Assembly: GCA_002049455.2 (NCBI GenBank)
Contig: KV918801.1
Coordinates: forward strand, 186,001-250,000
Origin: Porphyra umbilicalis
Taxonomy: Eukaryota > Rhodophyta > Bangiophyceae > Bangiales > Bangiaceae
DNA length: 64,000 nucleotides
Reading direction: 5' to 3'
A model generated the notes under the pieces. That model did no database searches and was not told the origin of the DNA. It saw only the letters and a program-made list of their open reading frames with translations. The position numbers and the translations under genes were made by a program. Below, one piece after another: positions 55,627 through 64,000 of this stretch (its first letter is position 1; every line of letters begins with the position of its first letter).

Positions 55627-56205
55627 TCTTCTCCTCCAAGGCTTCGCAAGGAACGTTCCAAGCAGCTGCGGAGGAGATGATCCCGGTGCCGCCGCTAGAG
55701 TTGGATACGCCGACCTCTGGGGTCATTGGTGTGCCGCCGTCTTCGTCAGACGCCCACAAGCCTTCGCCTGCAGCCAACTTGCTGCTTCCAGCCTGTCGTC
55801 TACCACCTGGTACTGTGCTTCGGCAGCGGTCCCACGAGCGGAAGCGCGCGCGCCTTAGTGAGGCAGACGTCCATTACGTTACTTGGATGGCCGACTTTCG
55901 CCGCTGGGGCTTGCCGATGGAGCCGGCAGTCGCCGATACCTCTGTACCGTCTTCTCCAAGACGGATGGCCTCACCCCGGCTTTTGTCAACCTCTTCGCCA
56001 GCGGTGTAGCCAAGTGGCATCCACCTGCAAGCCAGCTTCGGCTCGCTCCATGGTTTGCCGCCGCCGTCCTTGAAGCCTCATCCCAGTGCGGGATGTTTGG
56101 GGGCCCGGGGGCGTCTTTTATGCTCCTTTCCCAAGTCCACACGGTGCTACGCGCTGCGTATCGCTTCCATGGCTGCCCGATGCCTCACGACAGGTCTATT
56201 TGAGC
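55611..56205 (+). other. possible downstream coding pieces of the Ulp1 locus
   Basis: Two overlapping forward frames look protein-like. One has ERKRARLSEADVHYVTWMADF (55611-56009). The other has FSKTDGLTPAFVNLFASGVAKWHP and ends CPMPHDRSI (55883-56203). They may be later exons of the protease gene or a second gene of the same element. No family recognised. Confidence 0.3.
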
Positions 56206-57019
56206 TGATCTCTTATAGCGATGTGTGCGGTTGGCCGGGTGGCGGCTCGTCAGGATGGAGCGGGAGTATGCTGAGAGTATGTCGTGCATTTCTTTTGGTG
56301 ATTTTTGTATGGAGCAAAGGCGGCATGGGTCCCTGCTTGCGGGTTTTCTGCTTGTGTATGATGTCACTACCACTTTGGTCGATTGCTGTCGCTCCCCTTC
56401 ATCATTGTATCTCGCGCGCCTCTCCATGAGCGACGCCTTCATCAGGTACCTTCTTCTCGCAAAGTGTCTGACAGGCTCTTGGGACGACTGCACCAGGAGT
56501 CCCGTCGACGCGGCGTGTTGCGCTGCGCGTGTGATGGTCGGGACAGATTGCATCCCAGTGTGGGGTATCACCTTTTGGTAGTTTGGCGCACGGCCCTGGC
56601 ATCTGTGTCCTTAAGGTAAAGCTTATCCGCGGACGCGCGGCACACCACACCGTGCCATACGGGTGCCTCGTCGCGCGTAGTCCCAAGGAGTCTGGGCTCC
56701 GCCGTCAGCCGCCGAGAAGGGCGTACACGGTGCCAGAGAGCGTCGGTACCCCACCTGTCGTTCGCAAACCTCCTCGACCGTACCGTCTGCAGCGCGATCT
56801 GCTGTTTTTTTGTTTGTGTGGCCGCCGCTGCGTACCCTGCCTAGCCACGCGGAGCGCGCAACAGCGAGGATAATATTGTAAAGGTAAACACCAACAGCAG
56901 CAGCGCCAAGAATTGGACAAGCAGCGCGGCGGCGGGAGAGAAACACATTGGGGGCTGCGTTGGTGCGCTACTATATCCAACCGCCTCACGCAACATAAGA
57001 ACGAAATCTCTTGCATTGC
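56206..57019. other. no gene seen
   Basis: Only short ORFs without recognisable content. Confidence 0.4.
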
Positions 57020-57300
57020 TGAACTTGTACGAAACGTTGCTTATCAGATAAGAAGACCGTTTGGTAACCATATCACCGGCTCCTGCTACTATTTAGCGCA
57101 GCATTCTGTACAATATTACTTGCCTGGGCTGAAACAGTACGAGACGTTGCTGACAAGGCCAAAAGTGCCTCTCGTAACCAAATGACCGACTCCGGCTACT
57201 AGTTCGCGCAATGTTCTTTACAAGATTACTTGGTTGGACTGAACAAGTACGAGACGTTGCTGTCAAGGTCAACAGTGCATTTCGTAACCACAGGTCCAAA
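57020..57300. repeat. 110-bp tandem repeat, about 2.5 copies
   Basis: Units beginning TGAAC(T/A)(T/A)GTACGA start at 57020, 57130 and 57240, exactly 110 bp apart, and share GAGACGTTGCT, CGTAACCA and ATTACTTG. Divergence between units is 15-25% by eye. Confidence 0.8.
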
Positions 57301-58725
57301 TCCTTCCACCGTTCGCACCTGTTTACGTACAAGATCGACCTCTTCGATGGCCACGGCAGTAGAGAGTGCATAACAGATCCGATGAAGCCACGAACTGCCA
57401 GTTCGCAATCCCCGTGGAGCCCTGCCATAGAAGCCCTTTCGATACAGCCAAGTCGTCGAACCCTGTCTGCAGAGAGCTCTCACGACATAAAACGCACACA
57501 TAAAGTACCGTGCGCTAAGCCTGCCGGCCGAAATATCCAGCCTGGCCAGGCTGTCACGTACACATGTGCCGGCGACACAAAACAAGGGGCCTGCAGACGC
57601 CATCAAAGTGGTCCATGGACGCCAGTTCGAGCGCTGAGAGCCCTCATACGGCAAAAAGTGTCCCAGAGTAGCGTACCGTACGCTACGCCTGCCGGCCGAA
57701 ATACCCAGCCTGGCCAGGCTGTCACGTACACATGTGCCGTCGACACAAAACAAGGGGCCTGCAGACGTCTTCAAAGTGGTCCATGGACGCCGGTTCGAGC
57801 GCTGAGAGCCCTCATACGGCAAAAAGTGTCCCAGAGTAGCGTACCGTACGCTACGCCTGCCGGCCGAAATATCCACTCTGGCCAGGCTGTCACGTACACA
57901 TGTGCCGTCGACACAAAACAAGGGGCCTGCAGACGTCTTCAAAGCGGTCCATGGACGCCAGTTCGAGCGCTGAGAGCCCTCATACGGCAAAAAGTGTCCC
58001 AGAGTAGCGTACCGTACGCTACGCCTGCCGGCCGAAATATCCAGTCTGGCCAGGCTGTCACGTACACATGTGCCGGCGACACAAAACAAGGGGCCTGCAG
58101 ACGTCTTCAAAGTGGTCCATGGACGCCAGTTCGAGCGCTGAGAGCCCTCATACGGCAAAAAGCGTCCCAGAGTAGCGTACCGTACGCTACTCCTGCCGGC
58201 CGAAATATCCAGTCTGGCCAGGCTGTCACGTGCACATGTGCCGGCGGCAGCAATGTCTGGGCGTGCCGACATTGTCAAAAAGCGCCGTTCAGGCCACCGC
58301 AAGCATCTACTCGTGCCCTCATTTCCCTCATGTGGCCACAAGCGGCCCCAAGTATGGTACCACAGCCTACGCCTTCCGGCCAGAAGTACGCTGAAGCGGC
58401 CGAGGATGGACACGCGGAAATCTGCTTTGGGGCCTTGTTTCTACTTCATGATGCCTCGGGTCTCGCCATGGCGGGTGGGTGTGGGATCCATGCAGGGATT
58501 TTCGCATGGCTCGAAATGAAGGCCCTCAGTGGAGTGCATAGCATGCTTGATCGTCGTGCTTCCTGGTCTCATGTGGTGATTCCCCTGGCTTCTAACCGTT
58601 TCCAGAAAGGGTTACTTGAGCGGGGGAAGCACAGCATGAGGTCGGGAAGCGGTGCAATCGCGCACCCTCCATTGGCCTACAAAGCGCACCTGATTACGAG
58701 ATCCGAGCATAGGGTCGACCTTTGA
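57211..58725 (+). CDS. repeat-containing ORF of unknown function
   Basis: The 504-codon forward ORF contains five 56-residue units. Each has TPAGRN(I/T)Q, then GQAVTYTCAGDTKQGACRR and a basic helix ALRALIRQKVSQ. Two Cys about nine apart per unit, with a third in the last (WACRHCQ), recall a small metal-binding module, but no family matches. There is no ATG at the frame's start. The reverse strand is also open through the array, so this may be chance in a satellite. Confidence 0.3.
   Translation: MFFTRLLGWTEQVRDVAVKVNSAFRNHRSKSFHRSHLFTYKIDLFDGHGSRECITDPMKPRTASSQSPWSPAIEALSIQPSRRTLSAESSHDIKRTHKVPCAKPAGRNIQPGQAVTYTCAGDTKQGACRRHQSGPWTPVRALRALIRQKVSQSSVPYATPAGRNTQPGQAVTYTCAVDTKQGACRRLQSGPWTPVRALRALIRQKVSQSSVPYATPAGRNIHSGQAVTYTCAVDTKQGACRRLQSGPWTPVRALRALIRQKVSQSSVPYATPAGRNIQSGQAVTYTCAGDTKQGACRRLQSGPWTPVRALRALIRQKASQSSVPYATPAGRNIQSGQAVTCTCAGGSNVWACRHCQKAPFRPPQASTRALISLMWPQAAPSMVPQPTPSGQKYAEAAEDGHAEICFGALFLLHDASGLAMAGGCGIHAGIFAWLEMKALSGVHSMLDRRASWSHVVIPLASNRFQKGLLERGKHSMRSGSGAIAHPPLAYKAHLITRSEHRVDL
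57505..58356. repeat. 168-bp tandem repeat, five units plus a diverged sixth
   Basis: GTACCGTACGCTACGCCTGC recurs at 57673, 57841, 58009 and 58177, with a variant at 57505, always 168 bp apart. A diverged sixth unit begins near 58357. Internal units differ by only a few bases. Because 168 is 56 codons, an ORF runs through on the plus strand (57211-58725, 504 codons) and another on the minus strand (57226-58413, 395 codons). Confidence 0.92.
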
Positions 58726-58945
58726 CCCATGCTTGGTCCCTATTCTGCCAGCTGTCCCCTTCATGGTGATTGCAGATGCGGCTTGATGTTGATCGTCTCG
58801 ATTTCATCATGTATCCGGTTACTATGCAAAAAGCCGACCGCGTCATCGTTCCGATCAAGCTTGCTAATGTGGAGACTTACTCGTAGTCTGGAACGGACTT
58901 GGAGTCGCGTTTCCCCTACCGCCAAGTCCGATTTCCTCGCAAGGC

Positions 58946-60297
58946 TAACTGAACACGCCCATCTGCTTTACTCAGATCCTTAGCTGACCAATTGGCAGGC
59001 GTTCTGAGATCCCGGTCAGAAATTGATCAATTCGACTCTCTCATCGACAGCAGGAGTTAGACAGCCACACACACAAGCTCCTTTCGAATTGTTGTGGCTT
59101 CGTATTGTTCTGGAACAACGCATCCTTTGATGTGCCGTATTCCCTGCGGAGTGTTTCCTGCACTTGCCCGCCCTTCGCTATCTTCTTTCTACCCCTTTCC
59201 CACCCCATGTATCTGTTCTGCTTGTATGCACAGGGGATGAAGCGGTCTCCCCCCTCTCCCCCCCCCCTCCCTGTGCCTCTCCAGCTGCCCACTTCCCCAG
59301 TGGTGACCTCACCTGTGGGACAGACGGAGGACGAACACCAGACACCGGAGGTTGGGGTGATGGTAAATATGCAATGGGGTCGAAGAACAGGTAGGGATAT
59401 AGAATGGGGGGGGGGCGGGCGGCGGGGGAAAATGGACAGGGGGGGAATGAGGAGCAGGGGAGCGGGGGGGGTGGCCGGGACGTCAGGATCAGAAACAACG
59501 TCGAGCCGGGCTGTCGGAGCAGCAACCGATCCAAGCGCAGATGTGCCGCATGCGCAAAAGTGGGCGGGTTCCGCCCGCAATGCACCCACCCAAGGCGCCA
59601 ACCATTTTGGGCGGGCAACGAGCTTCAGCCAATCAAAGTGTCAAGATCAATCCGCCACCGTCATCGGGACACACCTCAAAAAGGTCTCGCCTCATCACGG
59701 CGTCGATTGCATCGAGTGCAGGCCCCCATCGCCGCCGCGTCATCCGCTTTCCTCCAGCCGCCCGCCTCCTTTGTTCAACACTTCCTCCCCCCCTCCCCCC
59801 CCCATTCCTTCTCTGCCCCCCCCCCTCCCCCTCTCCCTCTCCTCCGCTTCCTCTCTCTCCCACTTTTATCCGTCCCCACTCTTCCCCGTCAGTCCTCTGT
59901 TCCCCCCGCCTTGTGGCTGGGGACTGGAAATGACACAAGTGGTCACAGGACTGGACAACTGCGCAGGCACAGGGAATTACGGGGGGGAGGGGTGAGACCG
60001 CTTCATCCCCTGTGCATACAAGCAGAACAGATACATGAAGTGGGAAAGGGGTAGAAGGAAGAAAGCGAAGGGCGGGCAAGCGCAGGAAACACTCTGCAGG
60101 GAATACGGAACATCAAAGGATGCGTTGTTCCAGAACAATACGAAGCCACAACAATTCGAAAGGAGCTTGTGTGTGTGGCTGTCTAACTCCTGCTGTCGAT
60201 GAGAGAGTCGAATTGATCAATTTCTGACCGGGATCTCAGAACGCCTGCCGATTGGTCAGCTAAGGATCTGAGTAAAGCAGATGGGCGTGGTCAGTTA
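58946..60297. mobile_element. element with ~315-bp terminal inverted repeats, non-autonomous
   Basis: 58946-59265 and the reverse complement of about 59985-60297 match at about 97% (roughly nine differences in 315). Both begin TAACTGA(A/C)CACGCCCA. The ~720-bp middle is G-rich then C-rich with no transposase. Long TIRs are typical of Mutator-like and foldback elements. I could not find a matching target duplication in the flanks. The high arm identity means either recent origin or arm homogenisation. Confidence 0.85.
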
Positions 60298-60450
60298 CAC
60301 CCTCCGGCGGCACAGCCGCTGCCGCCATCGCAACTCAGATAATGCCAGCCTTGGAAAGGGGGGTTTGATGCGATGAATATCGATCCAAGGCTTCGTGTCC
60401 AATCACAGCACGCCGCCAAATCAATCACATGCCCCGGAATGCACGGGTCA
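60298..60450. other. no gene seen; upstream of putative RNA gene
   Basis: Short spacer between the long-TIR element and the TATA box at 60457. It contains CCAATCAC at 60398-60405, a CCAAT-like motif in promoter-compatible position. Confidence 0.35.
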
Positions 60451-60456
60451 TCTTTC

Positions 60457-60465
60457 TATATAAAT
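60457..60465 (+). promoter_or_regulatory. TATA box
   Basis: TATATAAAT is a strong TATA match in a GC-rich setting. It is 20-50 bases upstream of the first stable hairpins of the putative RNA gene and about 170 bases before a T6 run. Confidence 0.6.
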
Positions 60466-60476
60466 TTGGTAGCGAG

Positions 60477-60631
60477 CACTGCGGCGAAAAACGCAGTGTC
60501 AGCGAGGCACCCTCGGGGCCCGAGCGTAGGCGCGGAGCGCCGGAGCCGGGCCCCGAGGGTGCTGAGCCGCACGCCCTGATAGCGCCTGGCTTCTATGCGG
60601 GCGATCCAGGGTTCGAACCCGCGGCTTTTTT
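60477..60631 (+). ncRNA. candidate Pol III-type structured RNA
   Basis: After the TATA box, CACTGCG/CGCAGTG (60477-60498) forms a 7-bp stem. CACCCTCGGGGCCC and its perfect 14-bp complement (60508-60521 with 60548-60561) form a very stable hairpin with a GC-rich loop. A B-box-like GGTTCGAACCC is at 60610-60620 and a T6 run at 60626-60631 would terminate Pol III. GCCGC near 60565 can pair with GCGGC before the T run. It does not fold as a standard tRNA (too short between those stems). It could be an snRNA-like gene, a permuted or decayed tRNA, or a SINE head. Confidence 0.35.
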
Positions 60632-60661
60632 GCCACACGCTCTCGTAGTACACCATTAGTG

Positions 60662-60730
60662 GTACCTAATACACGATCCAACCCCAACTACACGATCCAA
60701 CCCTACTAATCCACAATCCAACCCTGGCAT
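60662..60730. repeat. three short ~21-bp repeats
   Basis: The phrase ACACGATCCAACCC or ACAATCCAACCC recurs three times at about 20-22-bp spacing between 60670 and 60726. Confidence 0.6.
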
Positions 60731-61499
60731 TACCGGTACTCGCCGTCGCTGTCGCCCAACGTTGTCACCACGGGGCTGCGGGTGAGCTGGCGCGCCCGCC
60801 GGCAGCGCCCGGTGGAGCCGCGGCACCACCTGTTCGGACCCCGCCGGTCGTGTGGGATGTCGTCCCTGTGTGGGGGGGGCACGACGGCCGCCGCAGCGGC
60901 GGCGACCGCGCCGTCTGCCGCCTCTCCCGCCGAACCATGTGTGTTCTTTGCCCCAGACACGATTGCTGGCGACGCACCGCCGCCGTCGCCGTCTGGCTTG
61001 GGTGGCGGCGGCGGCGGTAGGCGGAGGCGGTGGCGGCGGCGTGTCCAGCGTCGGCCGGTGGTTTCCCGGCTGGTGGCCGCCGTGCCTCAGTGGCAGCCGC
61101 CGTCCGCCACGGCGGCGGCGGACGCTGCCGATCTTTCGTCTTGTAAAGACGTTTTTTTCGTTTCGCAAGTCCAAGCCGTTTTCGCAAACGCGCGCTTTCC
61201 GTCGACGAGCAGCACCACGACGGATCCGGGCGCACGGTCACGGTGCTTTTGGGAGCTGTCCGCTTCCCGCCATCCCTCGTGGCGCCAGCCACGCGCGCGC
61301 GCGCAGCGGCCCGCGGCCGCCCCCATCCTGTTCCTCGGCGCGTGCCGCCGTCTCCACGGCCGCCGCCGCCCGCCCGCGCTGCGCCTTGCGCGCCGCCCCC
61401 GCCGACCGCCGGCCGCGCGGGGCGCGCCTCCCCGCCGTCACCCCCACCGGCGCCGCCCGCGTCGCGACGGCCGCCGGCGGGCGGTCGGCGCGGCGATGC

Positions 61500-61712
61500 G
61501 CCCCCCCCCCCCCCCCCCCCACCCCCCCACCCGCCTCCATGGACCCGACGATGCCCCCCCCCCCCGCCCCCACCCCCTCCCCCTTCCCCCCCCACCACAC
61601 GCAAGCGGCGGCGGTTGGGGATGCAACCCCCCCCCCCCATCCCCCCCCCACCCCCCCCACCCCCCCCCCCACCCCCCCCCCGTCCCCCCCCCCCCCCCCC
61701 CCCCCGCCGCCA
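61500..61712. repeat. near-pure C tracts
   Basis: Runs of 8 to over 20 C occur at 61501-61520, 61554-61562 and 61628-61705, broken by single A, T or G. The reverse strand is a run of G blocks with strong quadruplex potential. Its length is likely uncertain in any assembly. Confidence 0.85.
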
Positions 61713-61721
61713 CCGCCGCCG

Positions 61722-62525
61722 CCGGTCGGGCGGCGCGCGCGCGCCTCGCCGCCGCGGCGGCGGTCGTGGACCCGCTGCGGGCGGCGGGTCTCCCCCCCCA
61801 CCTCGGGCACCTCCCCCCGTCGGCGGTGGCGCCTCGGGGCGGGGCCCCCCCCCTCCCCCCCCCCCCCCGGCCGGCCATTTCCGCGTCGCCGCCGCGCGCG
61901 GCCGCGCCCTCCCCCCGCCGACGCTCGACTGGGCGGTGGCGCTGGTGGCGGCCGGCGTCGGGTCCATGGCCGCCGCCGCGGGGTGGGGGGGGGGGGGGGG
62001 CGCGTCCGCCGCTCCCTCACCGCCCCCACCTGCCGCGTGCTGCTCGTCACAGAGGGGGGGGGGAGGGCGGGGGGGGGGGGGGGGGGGGGGGGCCCACCAC
62101 CGCCCACCGTGCGGCGGCCGCGTCGGGCAACAGTGGCGGCAGCGGCGGCGGCGGCGTCTGCGGCGGCGTCGGCGGCGGCGGCGGTGGGGGCGGCGGGGCC
62201 GGCGGCGGCGGGGGTGTCTCCCCCCCCCCCCCCCCCCCCTCCCCGTGGCCTTCCTCTCCTACCGGTGGGTGCTCGAAGACGGGGCCCCCCGGCTGTACGT
62301 GTATGAGCTGCACGTGGCCCCCCCCGCGCGCCGGCGGGGCGTGGCCGCCGCCCTCATGGCCACCGCCGAGGCGCTCGCGGCGGCGGCGGCCGTCGACGGC
62401 GTGGCGCTGACCGTCTTTGCCGCCAACGCGCCCGCGCGGGCGCTGTACGCGCGCCTCGGCTACGCGCGCGCGCCGCACAGCCCGGGGGGGGGGCGCCGTA
62501 CGCCATTTTGGAGCGCGTGTGGGGT
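61722..62525 (+). CDS. NAA40: NAA40-like histone H2A/H4 N-terminal acetyltransferase (NatD)
   Basis: NAA40 moves an acetyl group from acetyl-CoA to the N-terminal Ser of histones H4 and H2A. Conserved blocks appear in family order on the plus strand: RARLAAAAAVVDPLRAAG (61738-61790), TLDWAVALV...GWG (61918-61986), RRSLTAPTCRVLLVTE (62007-62055), VAFLSYRW...LYVYELHVAP then RRRGVAAALM (acetyl-CoA loop, 62245-62370), VALTVFAANAPARALYARLGY (62401-62462), HSP and YAILERVW (62475-62522). Between VLLVTE and VAF is a Gly/Ala/Pro insertion absent from typical members. The blocks lie in different frames and each change coincides with a long G or C run (61985-62000, 62057-62090, 62221-62240, 62482-62493). 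Miscounted homopolymers or genuine decay are both possible. The start codon is not determined. This is the best host-gene call in the window. Confidence 0.72.
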
Positions 62526-63050
62526 GGCGCGGGGGGGGGCGGGGGGGGGGGGGGGGGGCGTTGCCGACGGCGGTGGGGGGGGGGGGGGGGGGCGCCCCGG
62601 GGGGGTGCCGCCCGACGGGCGTCACCGCCGCCGTCGCCGCCGTCGTCGCCGCCGCCGCCGTCGCCGCCGTCACCGCCGCCGCCGGGGATGGGCGACGGCG
62701 TGTAGCCGTGTGCGGGCGGACGCGGGGGGGTGTCTCGCCGCCGTCCCGCGACGGGGCGGGTGGTGCTGCTGCGGCGGTCGGGCCGCGGCGGGGGTCCCCG
62801 TGTGTGCGCCCGCGCGGCGCGGCGCGGCCGTGGCCTGCGGCACTGGCCGCGTGAGCGGCTGTGCCGGCCGGCAGCGCGACGGCGCCACCAGAGACTGCCG
62901 GCTGCCGGTACTACTGCCGACGGACGCTACGCCCCTTGTTTCCTTGCGATTGCGCTGTGCAGGCCCGTCGACGCACGGTGCCTTGCTCGTCTTCCCCCCC
63001 CCCCCCCCCCCCCCCCCCCCAATCCACCACCCTCACGCCCGCCCCTGCGC
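62526..63050. other. no gene assigned; G- and C-runs
   Basis: Probably the 3' flank of the NAA40-like gene. Long G runs lie at 62550-62592 and a C run at about 62994-63020. Open frames here are Gly/Arg/Ala-rich and compositional. Confidence 0.4.
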
Positions 63051-63052
63051 GG

Positions 63053-63961
63053 CTACTGGCGGCGCCACCGGCGCGCACCCCCCCCCCCCTGCGCCCCCAC
63101 CGCAGCCGCCTCGGCTGCCTCCCGCGCCTCCCGCTCCCCGTCCAACCGCGCCCGCACCGCCGGGTCAATGTGCACGCCGGCGCCGCGCACGCCTTCGGCG
63201 GCCGCGGTCACCGCCGCCCGCACGCTGTCGACGGTCGCCCCCCGCCGTCCGCCGCCGCCGCCGCTGCCGCCGCCGCGTCCGCTACCGCCGCCGAGGCGGC
63301 CGACGTGGGCGCGGCGCCACGCCTTGGCGTCGGCGCCCCCGCCGCCGCCCGTAATCCACTCGACGGCGGCGGCGGGGCCGCCGCCGCCGCCGCCGCTGCC
63401 GCCGCCGCCACCGCCGCCGCTGCGGCCGCTGCGGCCGCGGTCGTTACCGGTGGCGGCGGCCTCCGCCGCCGCCGTCAGCGCCGCGCCAATGCCCTCCACC
63501 GCCGCGGTGCCGAGGCCCGCCACCACCCGCGGGGGGAGCGTGGCCGCCAGCGGCGCCGCCGCGTCGAGGGTGGCGAGGAAGGGCGGCAGCGTAGATGCCA
63601 CGCCGTAGACGGCGGCGACGAGCGCCGGGAGGGCCTCGCCGGGCGGCACGCTCCCCGACGCAAAGCGCAGCGCGAGGGGCGTTACGGAGACGACCGCAAA
63701 GCGGGCGGCGCCGCGCGTGCGCAGCAGCGTCGCTGCGCGCAGCGGGTGCCGCTTGGTCGCCGTGCCGGGGGGGGACACCCCGCCACCGCTGCCGCCGCCG
63801 CCGCTGCCGCCGCCTCTGCCACCACCCCCGAGACGTGCGCGAGGGGAGGCTGGCGGCGACGCAGAGCCGGTGGAGCCCCGCGGCGACGCGGACGCCAGCG
63901 ACGCGGTGGAGCTCTGCGGGGAGGGCCGCCCGTCAGCCGCCGCCGTCGTCGCCGCCCGCAC
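63053..63961 (-). CDS. Ala/Gly-rich ORF, possibly partial
   Basis: On the minus strand, 302 codons run from near the window edge and end with a stop at 63053. A Ser/Pro/Gly-rich N-terminal part is followed by RFAVVSVTPLALRFASG and PALVAAVYGVASTLPPFLAT, which are hydrophobic enough for membrane or packed helices. Helices with VAGLGTAAVEGIGAALTAAAEA, Gly linkers and a charged C-terminal helix (DGEREAREAAEAAAVG) follow. The C-terminal helix and mixed charge suggest a real protein, but I recognise no family. It could start outside the window. Confidence 0.4.
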   Translation of the reverse strand: MRAATTAAADGRPSPQSSTASLASASPRGSTGSASPPASPRARLGGGGRGGGSGGGGSGGGVSPPGTATKRHPLRAATLLRTRGAARFAVVSVTPLALRFASGSVPPGEALPALVAAVYGVASTLPPFLATLDAAAPLAATLPPRVVAGLGTAAVEGIGAALTAAAEAAATGNDRGRSGRSGGGGGGGSGGGGGGPAAAVEWITGGGGGADAKAWRRAHVGRLGGGSGRGGGSGGGGGRRGATVDSVRAAVTAAAEGVRGAGVHIDPAVRARLDGEREAREAAEAAAVGAQGGGGARRWRRQ

Positions 63962-64000
63962 GCCGCGCGGCGATGGCGGCGCGGCCGAGGAGTGCGGGGG

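Noticed and set aside
54570-55661. 363-codon minus-strand ORF opposite the protease
   Set aside because: It is the shadow of the plus-strand C48 protease, whose motifs are clear.
59105-59995. 296-codon ORF inside the long-TIR element
   Set aside because: It reads across the inverted repeat arm and a low-complexity centre. The matching ORF on the other strand arises from the other arm, and there is no domain.
60566-60625. Canonical tRNA gene suggested by GGTTCGAACCC and pairing GCCGC/GCGGC
   Set aside because: Only about 60 bases separate the would-be acceptor strands, the T-arm does not pair, and no anticodon arm with a 7-base loop can be drawn. Kept only as a candidate structured RNA.
60782-62410. 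Single 542-codon Pro-rich gene
   Set aside because: The open frame is composition-driven; the conserved acetyltransferase blocks are spread over several frames.
63208-63411. Ala/Pro-rich small ORFs at the right end
   Set aside because: Pure composition effects inside or opposite the longer minus-strand ORF.

Overview
The window looks like GC-rich nuclear DNA from a eukaryotic alga. A bangiophyte red alga (Porphyra/Pyropia type) would fit the very high GC, the long G/C homopolymers, the sparse short introns (about 100-120 bp) and the dense mobile elements, but nothing in the sequence proves the lineage. Coding capacity is mostly mobile-element or repeat related. The clearest conserved host gene is near the right end.

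Layout. 1-4.4 kb: GC-rich, low-complexity DNA with a diverged tandem repeat and a small non-autonomous TIR element (2790-4045, 3-bp GCG duplication). 4480-14824: a Ty3/gypsy chromodomain LTR retrotransposon with two 768-bp LTRs that differ at about six sites and a 5-bp GGCGG target duplication. It is a young insertion whose internal region is broken. Downstream of pol it carries a long antisense open region. 16877-20376: an exactly 3500-bp PIF/Harbinger DNA transposon with 14-bp TIRs and a TGA duplication. It has a DDE transposase, a convergent SAP/Myb-like accessory gene and a near-perfect hairpin close to its right end. 20.7-21.7 kb: a 15-bp-unit minisatellite. 24.3-28.3 kb: on the minus strand, a tyrosine recombinase (Crypton-like) followed by a RecQ-family helicase, which may form one mobile module. 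28.71-28.85 kb: a foldback MITE.

29344-38984 and 38986-48806 are two direct copies of a ~9.7-kb block separated by a single N. Each copy holds a two-exon gene (gene A, unrecognised) and a large gene with a long Ala/Asp/Arg/Gln coiled-coil repeat (gene B, unrecognised), plus two Ala-rich ORFs. The copies differ by a few percent and gene B is open only in copy 1.

48.8-54.2 kb is poor in genes and includes a ~0.5-1.3-kb GC-rich inverted repeat. 54.2-56.2 kb holds a Ulp1/C48-type cysteine protease gene. 57.0-58.4 kb holds two tandem arrays (110-bp and 168-bp units). 58946-60297 is an element with ~315-bp inverted repeats at ~97% identity. 60.45-60.63 kb has a TATA box, stable hairpins, a B-box-like motif and a T6 run, and may be a small RNA gene. 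61.7-62.5 kb encodes an NAA40-like (NatD) histone N-terminal acetyltransferase whose frame changes at G/C homopolymers. The window ends in a minus-strand Ala/Gly-rich ORF.
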